NCBI RefSeq assembly: GCF_001005725.1
Contig: NZ_LBIC01000006.1
Span: 248,001 to 312,000, forward strand
Direction of reading: 5' to 3'
Source: Sphingobium chungbukense
Lineage (GTDB): Bacteria > Pseudomonadota > Alphaproteobacteria > Sphingomonadales > Sphingomonadaceae
Length of the DNA stretch: 64,000 nt
The position numbers were made by a program, and so were the translations under genes. The notes under the pieces are model-generated. The model saw nothing but the letters and a program-made list of their open reading frames with translations. It was not told where the DNA came from and searched no databases. Below are positions 16,542-24,958 of this stretch, piece after piece (the first letter of the stretch is position 1; each line of letters starts with the position of its first letter).

Positions 16542-18872
16542 ATGCACTATTTTCGAACCATTTCGCTTTTCCTGGCGACATCCGCCAGTATCGTGTCGAT
16601 GGCGTCGGCACAAACCGCCGCGCAAGCGGATAGGGCCACGGACAGCCTGCCGGGCGACATCGTCGTCACCGCCCAGAAGCGCGAGCAGAGCATGAACAGC
16701 GTGGGCCTGTCGCTTCAGGCGTTGAGTGGCGCGGACCTGCAGAAGCGCCGGATCGACAGCGCAGCCGATCTGGTGAAGGCGGTGCCCGGCTTCACCTTCA
16801 CGCCGTCGCCCTATGCCACCCCCGTCTATACCTTGCGCGGCGTCGGCCTGTATGATTCCGGGCTCGCGGTGGCGCCGTCGGTCAGCGTCTATATGGACGA
16901 GGTTCCGCTCGCCTATCCGATCATGACGCTGGGCGGCACGCTCGATCTGGAACGGGTCGAGGTGCTGAAGGGACCGCAGGGCACATTGTTCGGCCAAAGC
17001 TCTACTGGTGGTGCGGTCAACTATATCGCGGCGAAGCCGACATCGACCTTCCGCTATGGCGCGAACGGATCGCTCAACCAGTTCGGGCAGGTCGATCTGG
17101 AAGGATTTGTCAGCGGGCCGATCTCGCCCACGCTGGGCGCGCGCCTGGCGGTGAAGACGCAGCAGGGGGGCGCGTGGCAGAAAAGCACGTCGCGCGACGA
17201 CAAGCTCGGCGACGCGCGGTTCCTGACGGGGCGGTTGCTGCTGGACTGGGCGCCGAGCGACACGCTGAAATTCTCGTTCAACGCCAACGGTTTCATCGAC
17301 AAGGGCGATCCCCTGGCGCCGTCGCTGATCAAGGTCGCGCCGACCAATCCGGCGTTGATCGCGCCGGGATTCGACCAATCGAAACCGGCGCGCAGGCCGC
17401 GCGACGCGGACTGGCCGGAGGGCTATCCCGATCGCGACAACAGTTTCTACCAGGTCGCGTTGCGGGGCGATCTGAACCTGAGCGACAGTGCCAAGCTGAC
17501 GTCCATCACTTCCTATCAGAAGGCGAAGGCCGACGAGCAACTGCCCTTTTCGGGTACGCCTTTCCCCTATCAGAACATCCTGCATTTCGGGTTCGTCAAA
17601 TCCTTCAACCAGGAACTGCGCCTGAGCGGGGACGCCGGCCCGCTGAACTGGATCGTCGGCGCCAGCTATGAGCATGTGAAGTCGGACGATCATATCCGGT
17701 ATGACCAGCGGATCGTGTCCAATCGCGTGATCATCCCCGGCCTTCCCGCCTATCAGGACGCGCACGCATCCATCGCGCAGAAGAACGAGACCTATGCGTT
17801 TTTCGGCAATCTGGACTATCGGCTGACCGACCGCCTGTCGGCGCGGGCCGGTCTTCGCTACACGCACAACAAGACGACGGGCGTCGGATGCACGTTCGAC
17901 GACCTGCCGTCGAACGAACTGGGCTTCCTGTTCGAGGCCATTCAGGCGAGCATCAAGGGGTCGGCGGTCCCGATCGGGCCGGGGGACTGCGTCACGCTGG
18001 ATGACAATGTCAATCCGGGGCCGGTCCCGCTGCGCCTGTCGGAAGGCAATGTGTCCTGGCGGCTGGGCCTGGACTATAAGCTGGACAACGGCACGCTGGT
18101 CTATGCGACGGTCAGCCGGGGCTTCAAGCAGGGCATTTTGCCCAATGTCGCGGCGGTGCAGTCCGCCCAATATGATCCCGCCGTACGCGAGCGGCTGGAC
18201 GCCTATGAGGTCGGGGTGAAGGCCCCGATCGCGGGCCGCGCGCTACAGGTCAATGCGTCCGCCTTCTACTATGACTATAAAGACAAGCAGATCCGTGGCA
18301 CCGTGCTCAACGCCTTCGGTAAGCTGGAGCGGGAGATCAACGTGCCGAAATCACGCGTGTTCGGCCTGGAGGCGGAAGTGCAGATGCGTCCGATCCGGGG
18401 CTTGAACGCGTCAGTGGGCGCCACCTACCTGGACACGAAGATCACCAGCAGCATCTCCACCATTCCGGGCACGTCGGAAACCTATAATTCGGACGGCGTG
18501 CAGATCGACGCCAAGGGCGCACGCATACCCTTCGCACCCAAATATACGGTGGTCGGCGATGCCGAATATGATTGGGCCATCGGCGGCGACACGCAGGCGC
18601 TGGTCGGCGGCGGGCTGGTCTATCACAGCGCCGACAATGGCAGCCTGGCGACGAAGGCCGTGCCGGCTACGGAATTCCGCATCAAACCTTATACGGTGAT
18701 CGATCTGCGCGCTGGCCTGCAGGCCGCCGACGGCCGCTGGCGGGGGACGGTGTGGGTTTCCAATGTGTTCAATGTGCTGCGGTGGAACACGGTGTTCCGT
18801 ACTATCGACGACTATTTTCGCTATCAGGACAGGCCACGCACCGTGGGCGTCTCGATCAGCTATCGGCCCTGA
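16542..18872 (+). CDS. TonB-dependent outer-membrane receptor
   Basis: A 776-residue receptor with a GGAGGGG ribosome site and a signal peptide ending at MASAQ. The plug shows DIVVTAQKREQSMNSVGLSLQALSG, LVKAVPGFTF, PVYTLRGVG and LERVEVLKGPQGTLFGQSSTGGAVNYI; the barrel ends GVSISYRP, a rather unusual last residue for this family. No N-terminal signalling domain is present, so it is a transporter only. It belongs to the sphingomonad type linked with aromatic and terpenoid catabolism. It follows the double TetR gene (228 bp apart) and is followed by a CoA synthetase after 66 bp, suggesting receptor, synthetase and SDR are one operon. Confidence 0.93.
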   Translation: MHYFRTISLFLATSASIVSMASAQTAAQADRATDSLPGDIVVTAQKREQSMNSVGLSLQALSGADLQKRRIDSAADLVKAVPGFTFTPSPYATPVYTLRGVGLYDSGLAVAPSVSVYMDEVPLAYPIMTLGGTLDLERVEVLKGPQGTLFGQSSTGGAVNYIAAKPTSTFRYGANGSLNQFGQVDLEGFVSGPISPTLGARLAVKTQQGGAWQKSTSRDDKLGDARFLTGRLLLDWAPSDTLKFSFNANGFIDKGDPLAPSLIKVAPTNPALIAPGFDQSKPARRPRDADWPEGYPDRDNSFYQVALRGDLNLSDSAKLTSITSYQKAKADEQLPFSGTPFPYQNILHFGFVKSFNQELRLSGDAGPLNWIVGASYEHVKSDDHIRYDQRIVSNRVIIPGLPAYQDAHASIAQKNETYAFFGNLDYRLTDRLSARAGLRYTHNKTTGVGCTFDDLPSNELGFLFEAIQASIKGSAVPIGPGDCVTLDDNVNPGPVPLRLSEGNVSWRLGLDYKLDNGTLVYATVSRGFKQGILPNVAAVQSAQYDPAVRERLDAYEVGVKAPIAGRALQVNASAFYYDYKDKQIRGTVLNAFGKLEREINVPKSRVFGLEAEVQMRPIRGLNASVGATYLDTKITSSISTIPGTSETYNSDGVQIDAKGARIPFAPKYTVVGDAEYDWAIGGDTQALVGGGLVYHSADNGSLATKAVPATEFRIKPYTVIDLRAGLQAADGRWRGTVWVSNVFNVLRWNTVFRTIDDYFRYQDRPRTVGVSISYRP

Positions 18873-18938
18873 CATGACGGCGCGCGCATATTGGCAGGGT
18901 CCTTCTCAGGAAGCCATGACGGGGCAGCAGGCAGGTTC

Positions 18939-20480
18939 ATGAGCAACGACGTGATTTTTCTATCCGAGCTGATCGCCGAGCACGCGCGTTCTGCCCCCGA
19001 GCGCCCGGCCATCCTCATTGACGATCGTCACATCGGTTATGGCGAGCTGGATGTCCTGGTTGACCGGGCAGCGGCCTCTCTGCGGCGGGATGGAGCGGGG
19101 CGGGGCGATCGCATGGCGATCTGCGCCGCCACCAGCGCCGAATATCTTATCGCCTTCCTCGGAGCGCTGCGAAACGGGATGGCAGCGGTGCCGCTTCCGG
19201 TCGCGGCCGCGGTGGGCCAGTTGGACAGGATGATCCGGGACAGCGGTCCGACCCATTTGCTTATCGGTGCGCCCTGTCCGGCCGAACTCATTGCAGGATT
19301 GAAGGACAGCGATATCCGCGTCATCACCTTGTCGCCCGATCTTCCCGGGGAAGCATGGGCGCACTGGATCGCAGCCGAGGGCGGGCAGGGTCAGCCCTTC
19401 CCCCGCCCGGACGCCGACACAGAATTCAATCTCATCTATTCCTCCGGCACGACCGGCGCGCCTAAGGGCATCGTGCATTCGCACCGCTTCCGCGCGGGCG
19501 TCTATTCGCAGGCGCAACTCCTCGGCTTTGACAGCGATGCCGTCATGCTGATCTCGACACCGCTGTATTCGAACACCACGTTGACGGCCGTTTTCCCGAC
19601 GCTGGCGGCAGGAGGCACCTTGCTGTTGATGGAAAAGTTCGACGCAGAGCTTTTCCTGAAACTGTCGGAGCGGCACCGGGTCACGCACGCTATGCTCGTC
19701 CCGGTCCAGTTCAGGCGAATTCTGGCGAGACCGGACTTCGACAGCTTCGATCTTCGCGATTACCGGATGAAATATGTCACTTCCGCCTATCTCGCTGCGG
19801 AGGAGAAGCGCGCGATACTCGATCGATGGCCCGGTGGGCTGATCGAATTCTACGGCCTGACCGAAGGCGGTGGATCGACGCTCCTGTTCGCGCATGACCA
19901 CCCCTCGAAACTGCACACGGTCGGTTACCCAGTGCCCGGTCATGATGTCCGGTTGATTGGGGAGGACGGAAAGGAGGTCGCAGCCGGAGAGGTGGGCGAG
20001 GTCGTGGGCCGTTCGGCATCCTCTATGACCCATTATCACGGTCGCCCGGACTTGACCGAGGCTGCCCGTTGGGTGGGACCGGACGGCGCGCCTTATTTCC
20101 GGACGGGGGATCTGGCGCGCTTCGATGCGGACGGCTTCCTTGTCATATGTGGTCGCAAGAAGGATATGATCATTTCCGGGGGGTTCAATATTTACCCCAG
20201 CGATCTGGAGACCGTGCTCCTGGGTCATGAGCAGGTCGCCGACGTCGCGGTCGTGGCCGTCCCGTCCACACGCTGGGGTGAGACGCCGGTCGCCTTTGTC
20301 ATCGCGGTTTCGCCGGGCGTCGACGCCGATGCGATCCGAGACTGGGCAAATGACCGACTGGGCAGGATGCAGCGAATCCACGCCCTGGTGCTGACGGATG
20401 AGCTGCCGCGCAACGCATTGGGGAAGGTGCTCAAGGCGCAGTTGAGCGAGCATTTTGTCACCATGCATGGGACGGCGTGA
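18939..20480 (+). CDS. acyl-CoA synthetase (AMP-forming)
   Basis: A 513-residue adenylate-forming enzyme. The ATG at 18939 begins MSNDVIFLSELIAEHARSAPERPAI, the expected N-terminus; a TTG farther upstream is less likely. Core motifs are YSSGTTGAPKG (P-loop), FYGLTEGGG, YFRTGDLARFDADGF and the hinge GRKKDMIISGGFNIYPSDLE, with the catalytic lysine in LPRNALGKVLK near the end. It should activate a carboxylic acid to its CoA thioester. It lies between a TBDR and a hydroxyacyl-CoA-dehydrogenase-like SDR, consistent with activation of an imported acid or of the acid made by the divergent aldehyde dehydrogenase. Confidence 0.9.
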   Translation: MSNDVIFLSELIAEHARSAPERPAILIDDRHIGYGELDVLVDRAAASLRRDGAGRGDRMAICAATSAEYLIAFLGALRNGMAAVPLPVAAAVGQLDRMIRDSGPTHLLIGAPCPAELIAGLKDSDIRVITLSPDLPGEAWAHWIAAEGGQGQPFPRPDADTEFNLIYSSGTTGAPKGIVHSHRFRAGVYSQAQLLGFDSDAVMLISTPLYSNTTLTAVFPTLAAGGTLLLMEKFDAELFLKLSERHRVTHAMLVPVQFRRILARPDFDSFDLRDYRMKYVTSAYLAAEEKRAILDRWPGGLIEFYGLTEGGGSTLLFAHDHPSKLHTVGYPVPGHDVRLIGEDGKEVAAGEVGEVVGRSASSMTHYHGRPDLTEAARWVGPDGAPYFRTGDLARFDADGFLVICGRKKDMIISGGFNIYPSDLETVLLGHEQVADVAVVAVPSTRWGETPVAFVIAVSPGVDADAIRDWANDRLGRMQRIHALVLTDELPRNALGKVLKAQLSEHFVTMHGTA

Positions 20481-20519
20481 CGCGCGCGACATCGCGATGA
20501 TTTTGAGGGGAATGGTGTG

Positions 20520-21410
20520 ATGACAAATAGTTTTGCGGGTAGGCGGGCTCTGGTAACCGGAGCCGGCACAGGATTAGGGCGTGCCTATGCCATCGGCCTC
20601 GCGCGACTGGGCGCTCAGGTCGTCGTCAATGATGTCGACGAGCGCGCGGCGGGTAACGTGGCGAACGAGATCCTGACCACGCAGGGCACAGCGATGGCAA
20701 TCGGCTGTTCGGTCAGCGATCCTGCCGGCGTGACGGACATGGCGGACCGCATTAACCGCGAATGGGGCGGCATCGACATCGTCATCAACAATGCTGGCAT
20801 CCTGCGCGACCGTACTTTCTCCAAGATGACCATCGAGGATTGGACGGATGTGCTGACGATCCATCTGAACGGTGCCTTCCTCGTCACCAAGGCCTTTTGG
20901 GACGGAATGCGCGAGCGCAACTATGGCCGTATCCTCATGACCACTTCCTCAAGCGGTCTCTTCGGTAATTTTGGTCAATCCAATTATGCGGCCGCCAAGC
21001 TCGGGCTGGTAGGGCTGGCGAAAACGCTGTCCCTGGAGGGGGAGAGATACGGGATCATCTGCAATTGTATTGCGCCAATCGCCGCTACCGCCATGACCGA
21101 GTCCATCCTTACTGACGAGATGATACCGATATTCGAGCCCGAACTCGTGGTTCCGGCTGCGCTGCATCTCGTCAGCGATACCGCGCCTCGCAACGTGATT
21201 ATCGGCGCCGGAGGCGGGTATATCTATGCCGCTAACGTCACAATGACCCAAGGCATGAAATATCAGAACCAGGTCATGGACATCGGCCAGATACGGGAAA
21301 ATTGGGAGGGCATCACATCACGGATCGGGGATATCGTGCCGCAAAGCGGAAATGCCCAAGTCGATGCCGTCCTGTCCGGACACGGGCATGGTCTGGCCGA
21401 ACCCCATTGA
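20520..21410 (+). CDS. SDR of the (3R)-hydroxyacyl-CoA dehydrogenase (17-beta-HSD4) type
   Basis: A 296-residue [11 protein letters not shown] at residues 14-21, NDVD at 37-40, [14 protein letters not shown] at 90-103, and S143/S144, Y156, K160 (SNYAAAK). The phrase [11 protein letters not shown] and the long C-terminal tail after the Rossmann domain ([19 protein letters not shown]) are typical of dehydrogenases related to the N-terminal unit of peroxisomal multifunctional enzyme type 2, acting on hydroxyacyl-CoA esters. ATG at 20520, with GAGGGG upstream; a GTG at 20517 is also in frame. It is 39 bp after the CoA synthetase, so probably the last gene of that operon. Confidence 0.88.
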   Translation: MTNSFAGRRALVTGAGTGLGRAYAIGLARLGAQVVVNDVDERAAGNVANEILTTQGTAMAIGCSVSDPAGVTDMADRINREWGGIDIVINNAGILRDRTFSKMTIEDWTDVLTIHLNGAFLVTKAFWDGMRERNYGRILMTTSSSGLFGNFGQSNYAAAKLGLVGLAKTLSLEGERYGIICNCIAPIAATAMTESILTDEMIPIFEPELVVPAALHLVSDTAPRNVIIGAGGGYIYAANVTMTQGMKYQNQVMDIGQIRENWEGITSRIGDIVPQSGNAQVDAVLSGHGHGLAEPH

Positions 21411-21977
21411 GCGCAATTTTCTTTGGCGCAACCCGCGTATGACGCTTAGAGCCGTTCAAGAGATGAACCCGTGACGGGCTTTCCGTCAATCATGGCGCCA
21501 ACCGACTATTTTCCGCTTTCCGCAAGCTCGCTCAGATCTTTGCGAAACGCCCCCTCGCCCAGGCAAGATATTTCTCTTCCCCGCTTCCCGGCGGATCAAG
21601 GCGGTGTGCCTCGCCTGTTCGTCCATCAGATAGCGCAGTTGCGTTGTCGAATTTAATTCGACACTGATTCGACAAAAGGTCGTTACAGGACGGAGCAGAA
21701 ATGGCTTAATCTTCCTGCATTGGCGAACGGAAGCTTCCGAGCAGAGAGATAAGAAGAGGCGTACGCAATTACGGGTATATAGCGGCCATGCATCTAGCAG
21801 TATCAGCATTTGGAATTGCCGACTAAACAGACGTCGCTCAAGCCCGGGAGGAGTCGAAGGCATCCGATCCGGTCAACAGCCGCACGTAAACCTGCTCCAG
21901 GCCAATCAGCGTACATTGGCCGCGGCGGCGAAACGAACTTCTGGCATCCGATAATTCATAACAAGGCGAGACCTGAG
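21411..21977. other. 567-bp region without a recognisable gene
   Basis: Frames open here on both strands show no family resemblance or ribosome site. The region holds a cluster of ATTCGACA half-sites at 21645-21675 and presumably the promoter of the RidA-like gene. The length suggests loss of an older gene, but I recognise no remnant. Confidence 0.45.
21645..21675. promoter_or_regulatory. triple half-site operator candidate (ATTCGACA)
   Basis: TGTCGAAT (21645-21652) and ATTCGACA (21656-21663) form a perfect dyad with a TTA centre. A further ATTCGACAA follows at 21667-21675, in direct orientation 11 bp from the second. It lies about 300 bp before the RidA-like gene. The binding protein is unknown; the LysR protein at 22530 is the nearest regulator. 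Confidence 0.45.
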
Positions 21978-22385
21978 ATGACAACTGACATTAGCCGTAT
22001 GAACCCCCCGTCCCTGCCCGACGCGGGCGCAGTGGGCTATTCGCAGATTTCCATCGTGGAGCCGGGTAAGCTCGCCTTCATTTCCGGTCAGGTTGCATGG
22101 TCCGTCGATGGCCAGCCCATCCCTTCCACGCTGGGCGGACAGGCGGAGATCGTCGTACGGAACTGCCGCGCCGCGCTACAGGCGGTCGGCGCCACCGCCA
22201 AGGACATCGTGATCGCGCGGGTCTACATGACCGATCTGACGGACGAACGGCTGGGCGAACTGTGGCCGCACGTCCATGCCCTGTTCGACGGGAACCAGCC
22301 GAGCCTGACGGGCATCGGCGTCGCCGCACTGGCCGGGCCCGAACTGCAACTGGAAATCGAGATGACGGTACGCATACCCGGTTGA
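21978..22385 (+). CDS. RidA/YjgF family protein
   Basis: A 135-residue protein. The ATG at 21978 has AAGGCGAG before it and gives the usual family length; an in-frame extension to 21810 is not family-like. Segments AFISGQVAWSVDGQPI, QAEIVVRNCRAALQAVGATAKDIVIARVYMTDL and ALAGPELQLEIEMTVRIPG are those of the RidA fold, trimeric enamine/imine deaminases or related hydrolases. Many members serve specific catabolic pathways. It stands alone between the region 3 SDR and a LysR regulator, and is followed by a strong hairpin with a T-tract. Confidence 0.88.
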   Translation: MTTDISRMNPPSLPDAGAVGYSQISIVEPGKLAFISGQVAWSVDGQPIPSTLGGQAEIVVRNCRAALQAVGATAKDIVIARVYMTDLTDERLGELWPHVHALFDGNQPSLTGIGVAALAGPELQLEIEMTVRIPG

Positions 22386-22432
22386 GGGGAGCAATAGCCA
22401 CCGATTTCCGGTTCTTGACGATCCGGTTCATC

Positions 22433-22462
22433 ATGTGCGACGGGCATATGCCTGTCGCACAT
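22433..22462 (+). terminator. factor-independent terminator after the RidA-like gene
   Basis: ATGTGCGAC and GTCGCACAT enclose a GGGCATATGCCT centre that is itself nearly self-complementary, giving an almost continuous 30-bp dyad, followed by ATTTTTAT. It lies 47 bp past the RidA-like stop and 67 bp before the LysR start; the dyad could also be bound by the LysR protein. Confidence 0.6.
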
Positions 22463-22529
22463 ATTTTTATATACCGGACCGGGTGGGCATCCGCGCCCCG
22501 CTTGATCGTCGAACGAGGCGCAAAATCCG

Positions 22530-23429
22530 ATGTCGCGTAGCAAATTGAACGACATTCTCGTCTTCATGGCCATTGCCGATGCGGGAAGCTTCGTCAGCGG
22601 GGGACAGGCAATGGGACTGACCCGGTCGGCCGCCGGCAAGGCCATTGCCCGCCTGGAGGAACGACTGGGGGTCAGACTGCTGACCCGGACCACCCGGAAA
22701 CTCAGCCTCACCGATGAGGGACGCGCCTTTTACGACCATGGCCTTCGGATATTGGCGGCCGTGGACGAGGCGGAATCCAGCGTTGCGGGCAACGCAGGCA
22801 CACCGCGCGGTTTGCTGCGCATGACCATCCCGGACGCCTTCGGCCGCTTGGTCATCCTTCCACTGCTCAAGGATTATATGGAGGCCTGGCCCCATGTGCA
22901 GGTGGAGGTCTCCCTCACCGATCGGGTCGTGGACATCGTCGAGAAAGGGTTCGACCTTGCCATACGCATCGGCGTCACCCATTCCGACAGTCGCCTCATC
23001 TCCCGCGTCATCGCCTCGTACAAGGTTCTGATGTGCGCGTCGCCCGCTTATCTCGAACGGCGCGGCGAGCCGGTCACTGTCCAGGACCTTGCCCGGCACG
23101 AATGCCTGTTGTTCAGCAGCAAGACGCGGAAACAGGCCTGGCGCCTGCGGATCGAAGACGGAAGCCTCGTCAGGGCAGCCGGTCGCAGCCGCCTGAGACT
23201 GGACAGCGGCGAAGCTATCCGGGATGCCGCAGCGCAGGGACTGGGGATCGCCTTGCTGCCGGAATTTCTGGTGGAACGACATATCGCAACAGGTAGCCTG
23301 TGCCCGGTTCTTCCCGGCATCCATGACTCGGTCAATATCGTGCTGATATATCCGAGCAGGAAATTCATCGAACCGCGCGTCCGCACCTTCATGGACTGGA
23401 TCATCCGGAACATGGCCGATCGCAACTGA
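22530..23429 (+). CDS. LysR-family transcriptional regulator
   Basis: A 299-residue protein with the N-terminal winged helix (residues ~1-62: SRSKLNDILVFMAIADAGSF, LTRSAAGKAIARLEERLGVRLLTRTTRKLSLTDEG) and a periplasmic-binding-type effector domain (LLRMTIPDAFGRLVILPLLKDYMEAWPHVQVEVSLTDRVVDIVEKGFDLAIRIG). Members usually activate a neighbouring gene in response to a small molecule. Its partner here could be the RidA-like gene before it or the minus-strand hydrolase after it; neither is arranged in the usual divergent way, so the target is open. Confidence 0.9.
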   Translation: MSRSKLNDILVFMAIADAGSFVSGGQAMGLTRSAAGKAIARLEERLGVRLLTRTTRKLSLTDEGRAFYDHGLRILAAVDEAESSVAGNAGTPRGLLRMTIPDAFGRLVILPLLKDYMEAWPHVQVEVSLTDRVVDIVEKGFDLAIRIGVTHSDSRLISRVIASYKVLMCASPAYLERRGEPVTVQDLARHECLLFSSKTRKQAWRLRIEDGSLVRAAGRSRLRLDSGEAIRDAAAQGLGIALLPEFLVERHIATGSLCPVLPGIHDSVNIVLIYPSRKFIEPRVRTFMDWIIRNMADRN

Positions 23430-23562
23430 TCATCCGGCGCGGGGCTGGTCGCCGCTACGATCGCCACGAAGCCCGATGAGTTTTGAGCGAGCCGGCTGGC
23501 GGGCGGCCCTGATTTGACCGGCCGATGCCATTCCGCTGCCGACTCCGGACGGGCCGCAGCGG

Positions 23563-24765
23563 TCAGACGATATCGTGCCGGTTGAGGAACGAGCGGACAG
23601 CGGCATTGAATTCGACGGGATTCTCGATCATCGGATAATGGCCCGTACCATCCAGTATCGCGACTTCACTCCCGGCGATGCGGCCTGCGGTGGCATCGAC
23701 CTGTTGCTGCGTGACGAGCCAGTCGTCCGAACCACGAATGAGGAGCGTGGGATCGATGATGTCGCCCATGGCTGTCCTTTTGTCGAACCCTGCATAGCCG
23801 CCGAGGTCGGCTCGCATGATGTCGGGCGTGGAGCGGCAGAGTTGCCATATCACTTCCCGCGCCCGGTCGGGTGAGGTGCGCTTGCCGGTCAGCGACTGGG
23901 AATAGCATTCCAGCAACTGGTGCCCGTTGACCATCAGCATATCGAGAACGAAATCGTCCAGGCCCGGCGTATGGTCCGCTCCCTCGCAGGAAATGACGGC
24001 AGCGTAGCGCCCCGGCCGCCGCGCCGCGAGTTCCAGTACCAGATTGCCGCCCATCGAACAGCCGATGATGACGGGACGATCCAGACTCAGCCGCTCGATA
24101 AAGCGTTCGTTGAATTCGGCATGAGCGGTCAAATCCGATAAAGGCCCCCGCTCCGGCATCATGCTCTTACCGTGCCCCGGCGCGTCGACGGCGATCACGC
24201 GATAGCGGTCCGACAGAGCGGCCAGCACGTGACGATACATCAGGCTGTCCTGACTTGCCGCATGGATGCACAGAATTGCAGGACCGCTGCCTGCCTCTTC
24301 ATAATAGATGTCGGTCCCGTCCAGTTCGAGATAGCGCCCTGTCCTCGCGCACGGAGGGGACAGAGGCGCGGGGGAAAACTGCCGCGGCAGCCGCGTTCCA
24401 CCGCTCCTGGCAATGGCATCGAAGAGAAGCCAGCAGATCTTGACGTTGCGCATGACGAACACGGGGTCGCCCTCGACGGTCATGGCGCCGTACCCGGGCG
24501 TCACCGCCTGAAACCAATCGAGTTCGCCTGCCGCCACCTGTTCCCAATCCCTCCGTGGACCGGACACGCTCATGGCCGTGTCCCTGTCACCCGTCCCCAC
24601 TGTCGAAAGCGCGCCGTTCCGAATGTCCAAGATGATCGAAGAGATTCCATCGGATAGCCGGATCGCCATCGAAAAATATTTCGCTGTTGCACGCCACTCG
24701 CGCGAAGAGTCGAGCGCAGCACGCACCGCTGCCGCTCTGTCGAACGTCCAGAAACCGGTTTCCAT
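23563..24765 (-). CDS. SCP2-like domain fused to alpha/beta hydrolase
   Basis: A 400-residue two-part protein. Residues ~20-120 (ATAKYFSMAIRLSDGISSIIL, ELDWFQAVTPGYGAMTVEGD, FVMRNVKICWLLFDAIAR) resemble a sterol-carrier-protein-2 lipid-binding domain. Residues ~145-400 are an alpha/beta hydrolase: oxyanion region ILCIHAASQDS, nucleophile S237 in GCSMGGN, DAPGHGKS, and the final histidine in GTGHYPMIENP. The fusion suggests an esterase or C-C hydrolase for a hydrophobic, perhaps steroid- or terpenoid-like, substrate delivered by the first domain. A terminator-like hairpin separates it from the upstream TBDR gene, so it may have its own promoter. Confidence 0.8.
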   Translation of the reverse strand: METGFWTFDRAAAVRAALDSSREWRATAKYFSMAIRLSDGISSIILDIRNGALSTVGTGDRDTAMSVSGPRRDWEQVAAGELDWFQAVTPGYGAMTVEGDPVFVMRNVKICWLLFDAIARSGGTRLPRQFSPAPLSPPCARTGRYLELDGTDIYYEEAGSGPAILCIHAASQDSLMYRHVLAALSDRYRVIAVDAPGHGKSMMPERGPLSDLTAHAEFNERFIERLSLDRPVIIGCSMGGNLVLELAARRPGRYAAVISCEGADHTPGLDDFVLDMLMVNGHQLLECYSQSLTGKRTSPDRAREVIWQLCRSTPDIMRADLGGYAGFDKRTAMGDIIDPTLLIRGSDDWLVTQQQVDATAGRIAGSEVAILDGTGHYPMIENPVEFNAAVRSFLNRHDIV

Positions 24766-24789
24766 ATCGTCGCCTCAACCAGGAGAAAG

Positions 24790-24815
24790 GCGGGCCGACC
24801 GTAAGACCGACCCGC
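24790..24815 (-). terminator. terminator-like hairpin between TBDR and hydrolase genes
   Basis: On the minus strand GCGGGTCGGTC, loop TTAC, GGTCGGCCCGC: eleven pairs, three of them G-U, followed by CTTTCT. It lies 24 bp before the hydrolase start, so it may end transcription from the receptor gene or act as an attenuator. Confidence 0.5.
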
Positions 24816-24825
24816 AGGTGAGATC

Positions 24826-24868
24826 AGAGCGGTTCCCGATCTGATTGAATGAGATCGGAAAACGCTCT
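24826..24868. repeat. long palindromic repeat (REP-like)
   Basis: AGAGCGGTTCCCGATCT and AGATCGGAAAACGCTCT are complementary apart from two G-T positions and flank a 9-base loop. A partial echo (TCTGACTGGAAATCGCTCT, preceded by a GTCAGAT/ATCTGAC stem at 24899-24918) follows. Words of this type recur between genes in alphaproteobacteria; here it probably protects the 3' end of the receptor message. Confidence 0.5.
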
Positions 24869-24958
24869 ATTTCTTTCTTTTACCGTGATTTCTTAACCGT
24901 CAGATAATCCCATCTGACTGGAAATCGCTCTATTGCGCGCTCCTATTCCGTCCGGACG

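Noticed and set aside
16449-18170. A 573-codon minus-strand frame inside the receptor gene at 16542
   Set aside because: Composition rich in R, Q, D and A without domains; shadow of the receptor gene.
21486-21863. A 125-codon minus-strand frame in the region without genes
   Set aside because: No ribosome site, odd composition and no resemblance; crosses the ATTCGACA operator cluster.
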